From positions 1 through 64,000 of the forward strand of contig NZ_ATGG01000020.1 of NCBI RefSeq assembly GCF_000413855.1: a stretch of DNA of 64,000 nt, read 5' to 3'. A program made the position numbers and the translations under genes. The stretch's first letter is position 1; each line of letters starts with the position of its first letter. The notes under the pieces are model-generated. The model worked only from the letters and a program-made list of their open reading frames with translations. It made no database searches and was not told the origin of the DNA. Shown here one piece after another: positions 9,490 to 17,635 of the stretch. Origin of the DNA: Acinetobacter gyllenbergii CIP 110306 = MTCC 11365. GTDB taxonomy: Bacteria; Pseudomonadota; Gammaproteobacteria; Pseudomonadales; Moraxellaceae.

Positions 9490-9653
9490 TGTTATTTCCT
9501 CTGTAATTATTAACCGCATTCATCGTCAAAATAGACTTATATCTAGTTATACAGAAAAAATAAAACACTCGAGTTTCAATTTAACGCGGTCTTGTAAATA
9601 TATGTATATGCATTAGAACTTAATGAAAAACACACTGTTGTAAAATTTATAGA

Positions 9654-9682
9654 CACAAAAAAGCCACCTGACGGTGGCTTTT
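9654..9682 (-). terminator. terminator after acpP
   Basis: On the minus strand, GCCACC GTCA GGTGGC is followed by a run of T. It lies 16 nt past the acpP stop and ends the fabD-fabG-acpP transcript. Confidence 0.9.
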
Positions 9683-9697
9683 GATCATGCAAGATGA

Positions 9698-9934
9698 TTA
9701 ACCAAGTTTCTTAGTTACGTAATCGATTGCAGATTGAACAGTTGTGATTTCATTTGAATCTTCATCTGGAATCGTGATGTCAAAATCGTTTTCGAAAGAC
9801 ATTACAAGTTCAACCAAATCTAAAGAGTCAGCACCTAAGTCATCCATGAAAGATGCTTCGTTTTTAATCTCTTCAGCACGCATACCTAATTGTTCAGCTA
9901 CCGCTTGTTTGATGCGTTGTTCGATATCGCTCAC
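9698..9934 (-). CDS. acpP: acyl carrier protein
   Basis: Carries growing acyl chains on a 4'-phosphopantetheine arm. The 78-aa acidic protein has the attachment site Ser37 in GADSLD. The frame contains an ATG at 9949, but AGGAG overlaps that codon and sits about 8 nt before a GTG at 9934, giving the standard start (M)[11 protein letters not shown], so GTG is chosen. A short inverted repeat (GTGGC / GCCAC at 9955-9974) lies in the leader. It is the last gene of fabD-fabG-acpP, and fabF does not follow. Confidence 0.97.
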   Translation of the reverse strand: MSDIEQRIKQAVAEQLGMRAEEIKNEASFMDDLGADSLDLVELVMSFENDFDITIPDEDSNEITTVQSAIDYVTKKLG

Positions 9935-10020
9935 AGGAATTCTCCTCATTGCTTGTGGCGTTTTAATTTGCCACTAGTTTAATTGAATATAAGATTTTTT
10001 AAAAGTTTATACATCGCCAG

Positions 10021-10755
10021 TTAGGCCATGTATAGACCACCATTTACGTGTAAAACTGTACCAGTAATGTAACTAGCCTTATCGCTGGCAAGGAAACTCA
10101 CTGCATCAGCAATATCTTGAGGTTCACCTAGACGATTTAAAGCTACTTGATCAGTCATTTTTTTACGAATATCTTCGCTTAACTGATCAGTCATTTCAGT
10201 GGCAATGAAACCAGGTGCAACACTGTTCACTGTAATCTGACGGCTCCCCATCTCTTTGGCTAAGCTACGACTGAACGCTTCAATCCCTGCTTTTGCTGCG
10301 GAGTAGTTCGCTTGTCCAGGGTTGGCAAAGTGTGCAACCACTGAACTGATATTAATAATGCGACCAAAACGTGCTTTGGTCATGCCTTTCAATACGCGCT
10401 TAGATAAGCGGTAAACAGCTTTCAGATGGATATTGAGAATATCGTCCCAATCATCTTCAGACATCCGAAGCAACAAGTTATCTTTGGTAATGCCTGCATT
10501 GTTGACCAATACCAGCACTGAACCGTATTTTTGCTCAATGTCTGATACCAGTGCATCAATGGCTTCACCTTCACGAACATCGAGTACAGCGCCTGCTCCA
10601 TGCTCAGCAAAGCTTTCTGTGAGTTTTTGCGCGCCTGCTTCAGAAGTCGCGGTACCTACTACAAAAAAACCGTCTTGAATGAGTTGCTGTGCAATCGCTG
10701 CGCCAATACCACGGCTTGCTCCTGTCACTAACGCAACTTTTCGTTGTTGTGTCAT
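10021..10755 (-). CDS. fabG: 3-oxoacyl-[acyl-carrier-protein] reductase
   Basis: NADPH-dependent reduction of beta-ketoacyl-ACP in fatty acid elongation. The 244-aa SDR protein has the cofactor motif TGASRGIGAAI near residue 13, NNAG, and the active site Ser with YSAAK. It overlaps the fabD stop by 4 bp (ATGA), so translation is coupled. Confidence 0.97.
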   Translation of the reverse strand: MTQQRKVALVTGASRGIGAAIAQQLIQDGFFVVGTATSEAGAQKLTESFAEHGAGAVLDVREGEAIDALVSDIEQKYGSVLVLVNNAGITKDNLLLRMSEDDWDDILNIHLKAVYRLSKRVLKGMTKARFGRIINISSVVAHFANPGQANYSAAKAGIEAFSRSLAKEMGSRQITVNSVAPGFIATEMTDQLSEDIRKKMTDQVALNRLGEPQDIADAVSFLASDKASYITGTVLHVNGGLYMA

Positions 10756-11744
10756 GCAATTTTTCCTTCTGCCACTAACACTGCGTTTAGGGCATCTTCC
10801 ATACGTGCTTTGCTATCAATGGCAAATGCTTTTTCTATGTTCGGTAATCGCTTAGCAAGATTACTCAATACCGTACCTGGCCCACATTCGACCACGTACT
10901 GAATACCCTGATCTTGCAGATATTGCATGGTCCGTGTCCATTGTACCGATTGGTACAATTGAGCCGTTAATGCCTGACCTAATTGAGCAACATCTGTCGC
11001 GATTTCCGCGTTGACATTTTGTATTACAGGAAGGCGTGGTAGCTCAATGGCAGTTTGTTCCAAAGCTTCAGCAAACTTTTCTGCAGCAGGTTTCATTAAC
11101 GTACAATGTGACGGCACAGAAACAGGCAACGCAATGGCCTTTCCTGATTGTTCTTTTGCATCTGCCATCACTTGCTGAACTAAAGCAGTGCTACCCGCAA
11201 TCACAACTTGACCTTGTGCATTATAATTTGCCGCTTCAACCGAACCTTGCCCTGCAGCAGAAGCGTTGGCTTTTTGACAAAGCTCAATCACTTTTTCATC
11301 TGTTAAGCCAAGAATTGCAGCCATTGCGCCTGTCCCTTGTGGAACGGCACTTTGCATCAATTTGCCACGTAAATGCACCAATTTCACTGCATCAGCCAAA
11401 GTCATTGCCTCTGCTGCAACCAATGCGCTGTACTCTCCTAAAGAGTGGCCAGCCAAGTATTTCGGTGCAATACCACCCAGTTCCAACCAAACACGCCATA
11501 AGGCAATACTTGCAGTCAGTAACACAGGTTGGGTATTTTCAGTTTGGTCTAAACCCTCACCGCTTTGGGCAATCTGCCAAAGATCAAAACCTAGCGCTTC
11601 TGATGCTTCTGCAAATGTATCTTTAACGACACTAAACTGCTCTGCAAGTTCAGCCAGCATGCCCGCTTTTTGTGAGCCCTGACCTGGAAAAACAAATGCT
11701 GTTTTTGTTGCTTGAGCAGCCTGCTCAAGTCGTTTAGTCGACAT
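10752..11744 (-). CDS. fabD: malonyl CoA-acyl carrier protein transacylase
   Basis: Loads malonyl groups from CoA onto ACP. The 330-aa protein has GQGSQ at 21-25 and nucleophile Ser101 in GHSLG. The open frame begins 30 codons earlier, but AAGGA sits 7-8 nt before the ATG at 11744 and gives the family start, so the longer form is rejected. It is the first gene of fabD-fabG-acpP. The plsX and fabH genes that lie upstream in E. coli are absent, and a terminator separates it from rpmF. Confidence 0.96.
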   Translation of the reverse strand: MSTKRLEQAAQATKTAFVFPGQGSQKAGMLAELAEQFSVVKDTFAEASEALGFDLWQIAQSGEGLDQTENTQPVLLTASIALWRVWLELGGIAPKYLAGHSLGEYSALVAAEAMTLADAVKLVHLRGKLMQSAVPQGTGAMAAILGLTDEKVIELCQKANASAAGQGSVEAANYNAQGQVVIAGSTALVQQVMADAKEQSGKAIALPVSVPSHCTLMKPAAEKFAEALEQTAIELPRLPVIQNVNAEIATDVAQLGQALTAQLYQSVQWTRTMQYLQDQGIQYVVECGPGTVLSNLAKRLPNIEKAFAIDSKARMEDALNAVLVAEGKIA

Positions 11745-11875
11745 ATAAAAATCCTTAAAATGGTCTATCGCCAATTTCATCAACACGCATGATTTTACAT
11801 GAGAATGACAATAGACTCTTTCCCGATGCGGCAATTTACCATTGATTAAATCGTTTTTTAATTGCGAAAAACAAC

Positions 11876-11902
11876 AAAAAAGGGAGCTTTCGCTCCCATT
11901 TT
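11876..11902 (-). terminator. terminator after rpmF
   Basis: Read leftward: GGGAGC GAAA GCTCCC followed by TTTTTT. A compact GNRA-type loop and U run end the yceD-rpmF transcript before fabD. Confidence 0.9.
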
Positions 11903-11941
11903 TTCTATACTTTAAGCTAACGCTTAATGCATATGGTTCAA

Positions 11942-12127
11942 TTATTCAGCATCAGCTGCTTTAGCGAATAATTGACGACCACGGTAAATACCGTCTTTAG
12001 TCACGTGGTGACGACGATGAGTTTCACCAGTAGTTTGGTCTACAGATAATGCATTCTCGGTTAAAGCGTCATGTGAACGGCGCATGTCACGGCGAGAGCG
12101 ACTTTTACGGTTTTGCTGAACGGCCAT
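11942..12127 (-). CDS. rpmF: 50S ribosomal protein L32
   Basis: A small basic large-subunit protein of 61 aa, starting [20 protein letters not shown], the L32 signature. It has no zinc-binding cysteines (the C-minus form). It follows yceD as in most proteobacteria, 75 nt downstream. Confidence 0.97.
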   Translation of the reverse strand: MAVQQNRKSRSRRDMRRSHDALTENALSVDQTTGETHRRHHVTKDGIYRGRQLFAKAADAE

Positions 12128-12202
12128 GATGGCTCCTTACAAAGATCGAAAAAATGGATCAGAAACAAATTCAGTTGTCTTAACTCAACATTATATCACA
12201 AA

Positions 12203-12763
12203 TTATGAGTTAAGTTTACCCTTCAAACTTGCCAAAACATCAAACGGGTTATCCCGCTTTTCTTCGACAACGTCCTGAATGGTAGGTCGATGCTTATGCT
12301 CACAAACATCATGCTTGGGAGATAAAGGCATCAACAATAACAGTTCATCTTCTAGTAGTGCGAGCAAATCAATCGAAGCAGGTGTATCAAAATCACCTTT
12401 TTTCGAAGACTCGCTTTCACCTAAAACGATGAAATCAGCATCCTCATCCAAGCGCTCTATCAGTGACTCATCATCGATCAAAGCCAAATGAAAACTTGAA
12501 GTAAGTTCAGTTTCAACAGTATCCAAACAACGTTGGCATTCCATTGGAACTTTCGCTTCAATATGTCCATCTAGCCATACAATGCGATGATATGCATCCA
12601 TTGATAGCTTACAGTCTACGTTGATCAATCGATCATTAATTGATCCAACAGCTTCACGAGCGATACGAGCAAAGCGAGACAATGGCAGTGTGCCTGACCA
12701 TGTAAAGCCCTGTTCAGCCCATTTAAACGGCTCAATCTGTGCCGGAAAGGTATTTGCTGACAT
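12203..12763 (-). CDS. yceD: YceD/DUF177 family protein
   Basis: A 186-aa conserved protein always found with rpmF; in plants and bacteria the family is linked to 23S rRNA accumulation. The family's central motif is visible as VPMECQRCLDTVE (Cys pair around residues 80-83), followed by an acidic stretch and a C-terminal NPFDVLASLKGKL. It has no signal peptide and acts in the cytoplasm. The rpmF gene follows in the same operon. Confidence 0.9.
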   Translation of the reverse strand: MSANTFPAQIEPFKWAEQGFTWSGTLPLSRFARIAREAVGSINDRLINVDCKLSMDAYHRIVWLDGHIEAKVPMECQRCLDTVETELTSSFHLALIDDESLIERLDEDADFIVLGESESSKKGDFDTPASIDLLALLEDELLLLMPLSPKHDVCEHKHRPTIQDVVEEKRDNPFDVLASLKGKLNS

Positions 12764-12859
12764 AATTAAGGCGGCAATTCTACAAATTCATCGGTACTCT
12801 GTCAAAGATTAAGATACAATTTTGCACTTCTTTAGACAGAACTCGGGGTAAATTAAGCA

Positions 12860-13522
12860 ATGCACCTGTTGCAGCCGCAACTTGAAGTAACAACTTCATT
12901 ACTTGTAAGCACCCATTCAACCTCTGCTCCTGCATTAACGCCAGATCAAGTGCAACGCTCATCTTGGCAAAAGTTAACATCAGAACCAGAACAGGTCGAT
13001 TGGCTTATTTTACACTTTAATCACTGGTTTTCCCACCATAATGTCACACTAGTTAAAGGTGATTTTGAACCAGAATATTTCCCAGCGACCAATGAGCACG
13101 CTGCAAGAATCCAATTTGCTCATGGTTTTTTTAATAGTGCCCTGCATGAAATCAGCCATTGGAGCATCTCTGGCGCACAACGCCGCCTATTGCCAGATCT
13201 AGGCTATTGGTATGCTCCAGATGGGCGAACCGCCGAACAGCAAGCCTTATTTGAGCAAGTGGAAATCAAGCCGCAAGCGATTGAATGGTTATTTGCGACT
13301 GCATTTGGTCGGAAATTTCGTGTCTCTTTGGATAATTTAACCGGCGATGGCGGCAACGGTCAGCAATTTAAAGATCATGTCTTTGCGCAAGTACAAGCTT
13401 ATTTTTCTGGTGAAGCTAAATTGCCTCGAGACGCAGCGCATTTCATTGATTACATCTGTCATTGCACCCGAAATAGCACACCATTACAACTGAATGAATT
13501 TAAACGCGAAGACCTTGATTAA
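12860..13522 (+). CDS. epmC: elongation factor P hydroxylase (EpmC/YfcM-like)
   Basis: EpmC hydroxylates the modified lysine of EF-P after EpmA/EpmB act. Strong family features are VKGDFEPEYFPA, IQFAHGFFNSALHEISHW with HEISH at 96-100, GYWYAPDGR, QFEQVEVKPQA-like VEIKPQAIEWLF, and the SLDNL stretch. At 220 aa it is about 40 residues longer than the E. coli protein, the extra being a Ser/Thr-rich N-terminus. The first ATG has only a distant GGGG, so a later start is possible. Divergent from yceD. Confidence 0.86.
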   Translation: MHLLQPQLEVTTSLLVSTHSTSAPALTPDQVQRSSWQKLTSEPEQVDWLILHFNHWFSHHNVTLVKGDFEPEYFPATNEHAARIQFAHGFFNSALHEISHWSISGAQRRLLPDLGYWYAPDGRTAEQQALFEQVEIKPQAIEWLFATAFGRKFRVSLDNLTGDGGNGQQFKDHVFAQVQAYFSGEAKLPRDAAHFIDYICHCTRNSTPLQLNEFKREDLD

Positions 13523-13609
13523 AAGACAAAATTGTCACATCTAATGCTTGCAACTTGACCTCAACACGTTTCATACTAAATTTAGCCATATAGATCAGGG
13601 AGTTCAAAG

Positions 13610-14227
13610 ATGTTGCATTTACATATCCATCCTGAGAATCCACAGGCTCGCTTAATCACCCAAGCCGTTGAGCGTATTCGTGCGGGTGATGTTGTGGTTT
13701 ATCCCACCGATGCAGCCTATGCCATTGGTTGCCAAATCGGGAATAAAAGTGCGATGGAACGGATTGCACAAATTCGTGGCCTAGGCCCTAAGCATCAATA
13801 TGCCATTATGTGTTGTGACTTATCTGACATTGCAACCTATGCCAAAGTTGATAATGCCATGTATCGCTTATTGAAAAATAATACACCAGCGGTTACGACT
13901 TTTATTTTGCCCGCGACTAGCGAAGTGCCAAAGCGTTTAATGCATCCAAAGAAAAAAACCATTGGGTTACGTATTCCAAGCAATCCTGTTGCGCAATCTT
14001 TATTACAAGAACTCGGTGAGCCGCTGTTAACCAGTACCCTGATTTTACCTGACCAAAAAGATCCGCTGGATGATCCTTATGATATTGAAAACCAGTTAGG
14101 CAAACGCATAGATGTATTTATCGACAGCGGCTTCGGTACCTTATCCACCACCAGTATCGTGGACTTATCTGGAGAAAATCCTGAAATTGTACGTCGTGGT
14201 GTCGGTGATGTCAGTGCTTTTGAGTGA
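13610..14227 (+). CDS. yciO: YciO/YrdC/Sua5-family protein
   Basis: A 205-aa protein of the Sua5/YrdC fold, closest in pattern to the YciO branch, related to but distinct from the threonylcarbamoyl-AMP synthase TsaC. Visible motifs are VVYPTDAAYAIGCQ, the basic IRGLGPKHQYAIMC, and TIGLRIPSNPVAQ, with the C-terminal SIVDLSG and VRRGVGD. AGGGAG precedes the ATG. Whether it makes TC-AMP is open. It converges on the GNAT gene. Confidence 0.85.
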   Translation: MLHLHIHPENPQARLITQAVERIRAGDVVVYPTDAAYAIGCQIGNKSAMERIAQIRGLGPKHQYAIMCCDLSDIATYAKVDNAMYRLLKNNTPAVTTFILPATSEVPKRLMHPKKKTIGLRIPSNPVAQSLLQELGEPLLTSTLILPDQKDPLDDPYDIENQLGKRIDVFIDSGFGTLSTTSIVDLSGENPEIVRRGVGDVSAFE

Positions 14228-14237
14228 GCACTGATCT

Positions 14238-14954
14238 TTAATCCATCAAAAAGTCAGACAATCGCTGCTTCTGAAAACCTTGCGCATCAAAATTATCTGG
14301 ACTCAGCCATTGTTGATAGACTTTTTCTAAATCAGGCCATTCTTCATCAACAATTGAAAACCATGCCGTATTGCGATTATGCCCTTTAGTGATTCGATCT
14401 TGACGGAATAAGCCTTCATACTGAAAACCAAAACGTAAGGCTGCGGCTTTAGACGGTGCATTACAGTCATCACACTTCCACTCTACACGCCTAAAACCAT
14501 GAGCAAAGCATTGTTGTAATAATAGGAATATCACTTCCGTTGAGGCTTTGGATTTCTTCATTCGATGAGAAAAATAGACATTACCGATTTCAATGGCACC
14601 CTGCTCTAACCTTGGGTTTAACAACGCAATCCAACCTTGAATCGCACCATCAATTTCAATTAAAAAATGCGAGGAAGCTTTAAAACCAAATAGATTTTGT
14701 AAATCTTGTTTTAGTGAGACTTGGCTTTGCGGTGCTGCATAAGGCAAATACGTCCAACAAGCAGCATTCTCTTCGGTTGCAACTGCATCCCAAATTTGAC
14801 TTACAGCCTGATCAGAGATTTCATCTACGATGTAAATCAATTTGACGTATTGCCCATCTAAATGATGTTGAATTGGCTGACAAAATTGATGCTCTAGAGC
14901 AAAGCCAACCGTTTGCCCAAACTGATTCTGTTGTGTTTTTAAATAATGTTTCAT
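14238..14954 (-). CDS. GNAT-family N-acetyltransferase (RimJ/RimL-like)
   Basis: A 238-aa acetyl-CoA-dependent acyltransferase of the RimJ/RimL subgroup. The acetyl-CoA region is seen as IEIGNVYFSHRMKKSKASTE, and the second half carries VEWKCDDCNAPSKAAALRFG and YEGLFRQDRITKGHNRNTAW, typical of this group. The substrate, a protein N-terminus or small molecule, cannot be told. Single gene, convergent with yciO. Confidence 0.84.
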   Translation of the reverse strand: MKHYLKTQQNQFGQTVGFALEHQFCQPIQHHLDGQYVKLIYIVDEISDQAVSQIWDAVATEENAACWTYLPYAAPQSQVSLKQDLQNLFGFKASSHFLIEIDGAIQGWIALLNPRLEQGAIEIGNVYFSHRMKKSKASTEVIFLLLQQCFAHGFRRVEWKCDDCNAPSKAAALRFGFQYEGLFRQDRITKGHNRNTAWFSIVDEEWPDLEKVYQQWLSPDNFDAQGFQKQRLSDFLMD

Positions 14955-15200
14955 GATGATTTATAATTGAAAGAAAGAATGGTTTTCGTTGTTAATTTAA
15001 GCATAAGTTTTTTATATGACCTAGCCGACTGCACATAAATAAATAAAATACCCTGAGAAATTTAAGGTTTTTGTAAGTCAGCAATTTATTAAATTGGCAA
15101 TTTCGATTACAATAGGCCTGCTCTTGGTAGTATGTGCCTCTCTTTGCACAAAAAATTATATCTTTCATGCTTTTGAAAATTCGCGTGGCTTATAACGGTA

Positions 15201-15995
15201 ATGAACCAAATTCTCCCCCAAACTTTGGAGTCCACTCCTTCCATTCGCGTGCTTGACGAGTGGCAAGAAGTCATACCTGAAGATTTGTATATCCCGCCTG
15301 CCGCGTTTGAAATTTTGCTGGAACAGTTTGAAGGTCCATTGGACTTTCTGATTTATCTGATTCAAAAAAATGGCTTTGATTTATTACAAGTCGATATTTC
15401 TCCGATTGCTACTCAATATCTATCTTATATGGATAGTATGAAATCGCTGAATATCGAGCTTACGGCTGACTATATGGTGATGGCTGCATTGCTTGCAGAT
15501 TTAAAATCACGCTTACTGCTACCTAAACCAGCTGCTGTCGATCAATTCGAAAAAGATCCAAAACAAGAATTGATTGATCGTTTGGAAACTTATTTACGTA
15601 TTAAACAAGCTGCTGAACGATTGGGGCAAATGCCGATCTTCGAGCGCGATACTTTTAGTACCAATGTCAGTATTGGACACATCGCTCCGATTTATGAAGG
15701 CTATGATGTTGCCGCCTTACACGATGCTTTATTTTGTGTCTTCAACCGGCCTGAACCGATCACCCATGTGGTAGCGCAAGAGCCCGTGCTATTAGAAGAA
15801 CGTATTGCCTTTATTGAAAGCCAACTCGCATCAGGTGAGGCATTGAGTTTTATTGAATTATTAAACCCCATGCAAGGTCGGATGGGTATGGTCGTTACAT
15901 TTATGGCAGTACTTGAGCTGACACGTCAGCAAAGAATTCAGATTATCCATACAGGCATTGAAGCTCCTTTAACCATTCAAGGAGTGAGTGCATGA
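15201..15995 (+). CDS. scpA: segregation and condensation protein A
   Basis: The kleisin subunit that bridges SMC heads in chromosome condensation. The 264-aa protein has the kleisin N-terminal helix pattern FEGPLDFLIYLIQKNGFDLLQVDI, then AALLADLKSRLLLP, and a winged-helix C-terminus. The scpB start overlaps its stop by 4 bp. Its partner smc is in the same window at 56263-59712, but far away. No strong Shine-Dalgarno precedes the ATG. Confidence 0.95.
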   Translation: MNQILPQTLESTPSIRVLDEWQEVIPEDLYIPPAAFEILLEQFEGPLDFLIYLIQKNGFDLLQVDISPIATQYLSYMDSMKSLNIELTADYMVMAALLADLKSRLLLPKPAAVDQFEKDPKQELIDRLETYLRIKQAAERLGQMPIFERDTFSTNVSIGHIAPIYEGYDVAALHDALFCVFNRPEPITHVVAQEPVLLEERIAFIESQLASGEALSFIELLNPMQGRMGMVVTFMAVLELTRQQRIQIIHTGIEAPLTIQGVSA

Positions 15996-16591
15996 GTTTA
16001 GATCAGTTTGAGCAAAATGAAGGCATGTCGTTTGAAGACATTCATCATGAAGTTTTATTGCAGATTGAAGCGATTTTATTTGCCAGTGACTCACCAGTTT
16101 CGCTTGCACGTCTAAAAGAAGCATTTCAAAACCAATATAATAAGCAGCAATTACGCACGTTTTTACAGCAACTGGCAATGTTACAACATGGTCGTTCGAT
16201 CGAGTTGATTGAAACGGCACAAGGTTTTCGCTTTCAAGTACGTGCTAAATATCGAAATGTTATTGCGCAGGTTTGGCCAGAGCGCCCAACCAAGTTGTCA
16301 CCTTCATTACTCGAAACTGTCGCAGTGATTGCTTACCATCAACCCGTCACACGTGCCGATATTGAGCAGATTCGTGGTGTATCCAATAATAGCCAAAATT
16401 TAAGAACGCTTTTTGACTGGAACTGGATTAAAGAAGCTGGTTTCAGAGATTTACCTGGAAGACCTGCGTTGTTGATTACAACGCCCCAATTTTTAAATGC
16501 TTTTGGTCTAGCTTCGCTAGGTCAATTGCCTCCCCTGCAGAACGCCAAGGAAGCATTCATGACACTCGACGCACATGCGCCGAAGTCTTGA
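15992..16591 (+). CDS. scpB: segregation and condensation protein B
   Basis: A winged-helix dimer that binds ScpA in the SMC complex. The 199-aa protein has the typical IEAILFASDSPVSLARLKEAF start and the second wHTH with SLLETVAVIAYHQPVTRADIEQIRGV. ATGA overlaps the scpA stop, so the two are translationally coupled. The rluB gene follows after 42 bp, as in many gammaproteobacteria. Confidence 0.96.
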   Translation: MSLDQFEQNEGMSFEDIHHEVLLQIEAILFASDSPVSLARLKEAFQNQYNKQQLRTFLQQLAMLQHGRSIELIETAQGFRFQVRAKYRNVIAQVWPERPTKLSPSLLETVAVIAYHQPVTRADIEQIRGVSNNSQNLRTLFDWNWIKEAGFRDLPGRPALLITTPQFLNAFGLASLGQLPPLQNAKEAFMTLDAHAPKS

Positions 16592-16633
16592 GAAAGGTGA
16601 ACTGTTGATCATTATGTCTAAGGTTGTGCTGTC

Positions 16634-17584
16634 ATGAGTGAAAAATTACAAAAGGTTTTAGCGAGAGTCGGGTTAGGCTCGCGTCGCTATATGGAGGAAG
16701 TCATTGCTGCTGGTCGTGTCAGCATTAATGGCCGTATTGCCCAAGTCGGTGAACGTATCGAACCAGGTGATGAACTCCGTATCGATGGTCGTAAAGTACA
16801 ATTCCAAATTGAAGACGAAATTCGTCGTCGTGTATTAATTTACTATAAGCCAGAAGGTGAAATTTGTTCACGCAATGACCCTGAAAAGCGTCCAACCGTA
16901 TTTGATCATTTACCTCAAATCGCCAATGATCGTTGGGTCATGGTGGGTCGTCTAGATATTAACAGTACTGGTTTATTGTTATTCACCAATGATGGTGAAC
17001 TTGCTAACCGTTTAATGCACCCTTCAAACGAAGTTGAGCGTGAATACGCGGTTCGTGTCATGGGCGAAGTAACACCACAAATTCGCAATAACATGCTAAA
17101 AGGTGTTGAGCTTGAAGATGGCCCAGCCAAGTTTGAATCATTCTCTGAAATCGGTGGTGATGGTATCAACCGTTGGTATCAAGTGGTGGTTAAAGAAGGC
17201 CGTAACCGCGAAGTTCGTCGTATCTTTGAATCACAAAGCTTAAAAGTCAGCCGCTTATTGCGTACCCGTTACGGCACAGTGATTTTGCCACGTGAATTAC
17301 GTACAGGTCGTTGGATGGAATTAGATAAAACAGATATCGACAACTTGGCGAAATCTGTGGAATTAAAACCACGTCAAGGTACAGGTCTATTCGGTATGGC
17401 AAAACGCCGTACCGAACGTATGTCTGAAAAGCCAATGGCGGCACGTCGTGGCGGTTACTTACGTCAGCAACGTCGTGATGATGAGCAACAAGATCAGTCA
17501 CAGCAACAACGTCCAAATGGCAATACAAATAATAACAATGGTCGTAAAACCATTGGTTTCAATAAAGGCTTCAAGAAGTTTTAA
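16634..17584 (+). CDS. rluB: 23S rRNA pseudouridine(2605) synthase
   Basis: Isomerises U2605 of 23S rRNA. The 316-aa protein has an N-terminal S4 RNA-binding domain (KLQKVLARVGLGSRRYMEE), the RsuA-family catalytic motif VGRLDINSTGLLLFTNDG with the catalytic Asp, and EGRNREVRRIFE. After about residue 245 comes a low-complexity basic/Gln/Asn tail, probably disordered and RNA-contacting. Last gene of scpA-scpB-rluB, followed by a terminator. Confidence 0.95.
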   Translation: MSEKLQKVLARVGLGSRRYMEEVIAAGRVSINGRIAQVGERIEPGDELRIDGRKVQFQIEDEIRRRVLIYYKPEGEICSRNDPEKRPTVFDHLPQIANDRWVMVGRLDINSTGLLLFTNDGELANRLMHPSNEVEREYAVRVMGEVTPQIRNNMLKGVELEDGPAKFESFSEIGGDGINRWYQVVVKEGRNREVRRIFESQSLKVSRLLRTRYGTVILPRELRTGRWMELDKTDIDNLAKSVELKPRQGTGLFGMAKRRTERMSEKPMAARRGGYLRQQRRDDEQQDQSQQQRPNGNTNNNNGRKTIGFNKGFKKF

Positions 17585-17601
17585 TTCTTGATCCTAAAAA
17601 T

Positions 17602-17631
17602 AAAAAAACGCTCTAATAAGAGCGTTTTTTT
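17602..17631. terminator. bidirectional terminator between rluB and yejF
   Basis: ACGCTCT, loop AATA, AGAGCGT, with A run before and T run after. It serves rluB and the end of the leftward peptide transporter operon. Confidence 0.92.
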
Positions 17632-17635
17632 GGCT

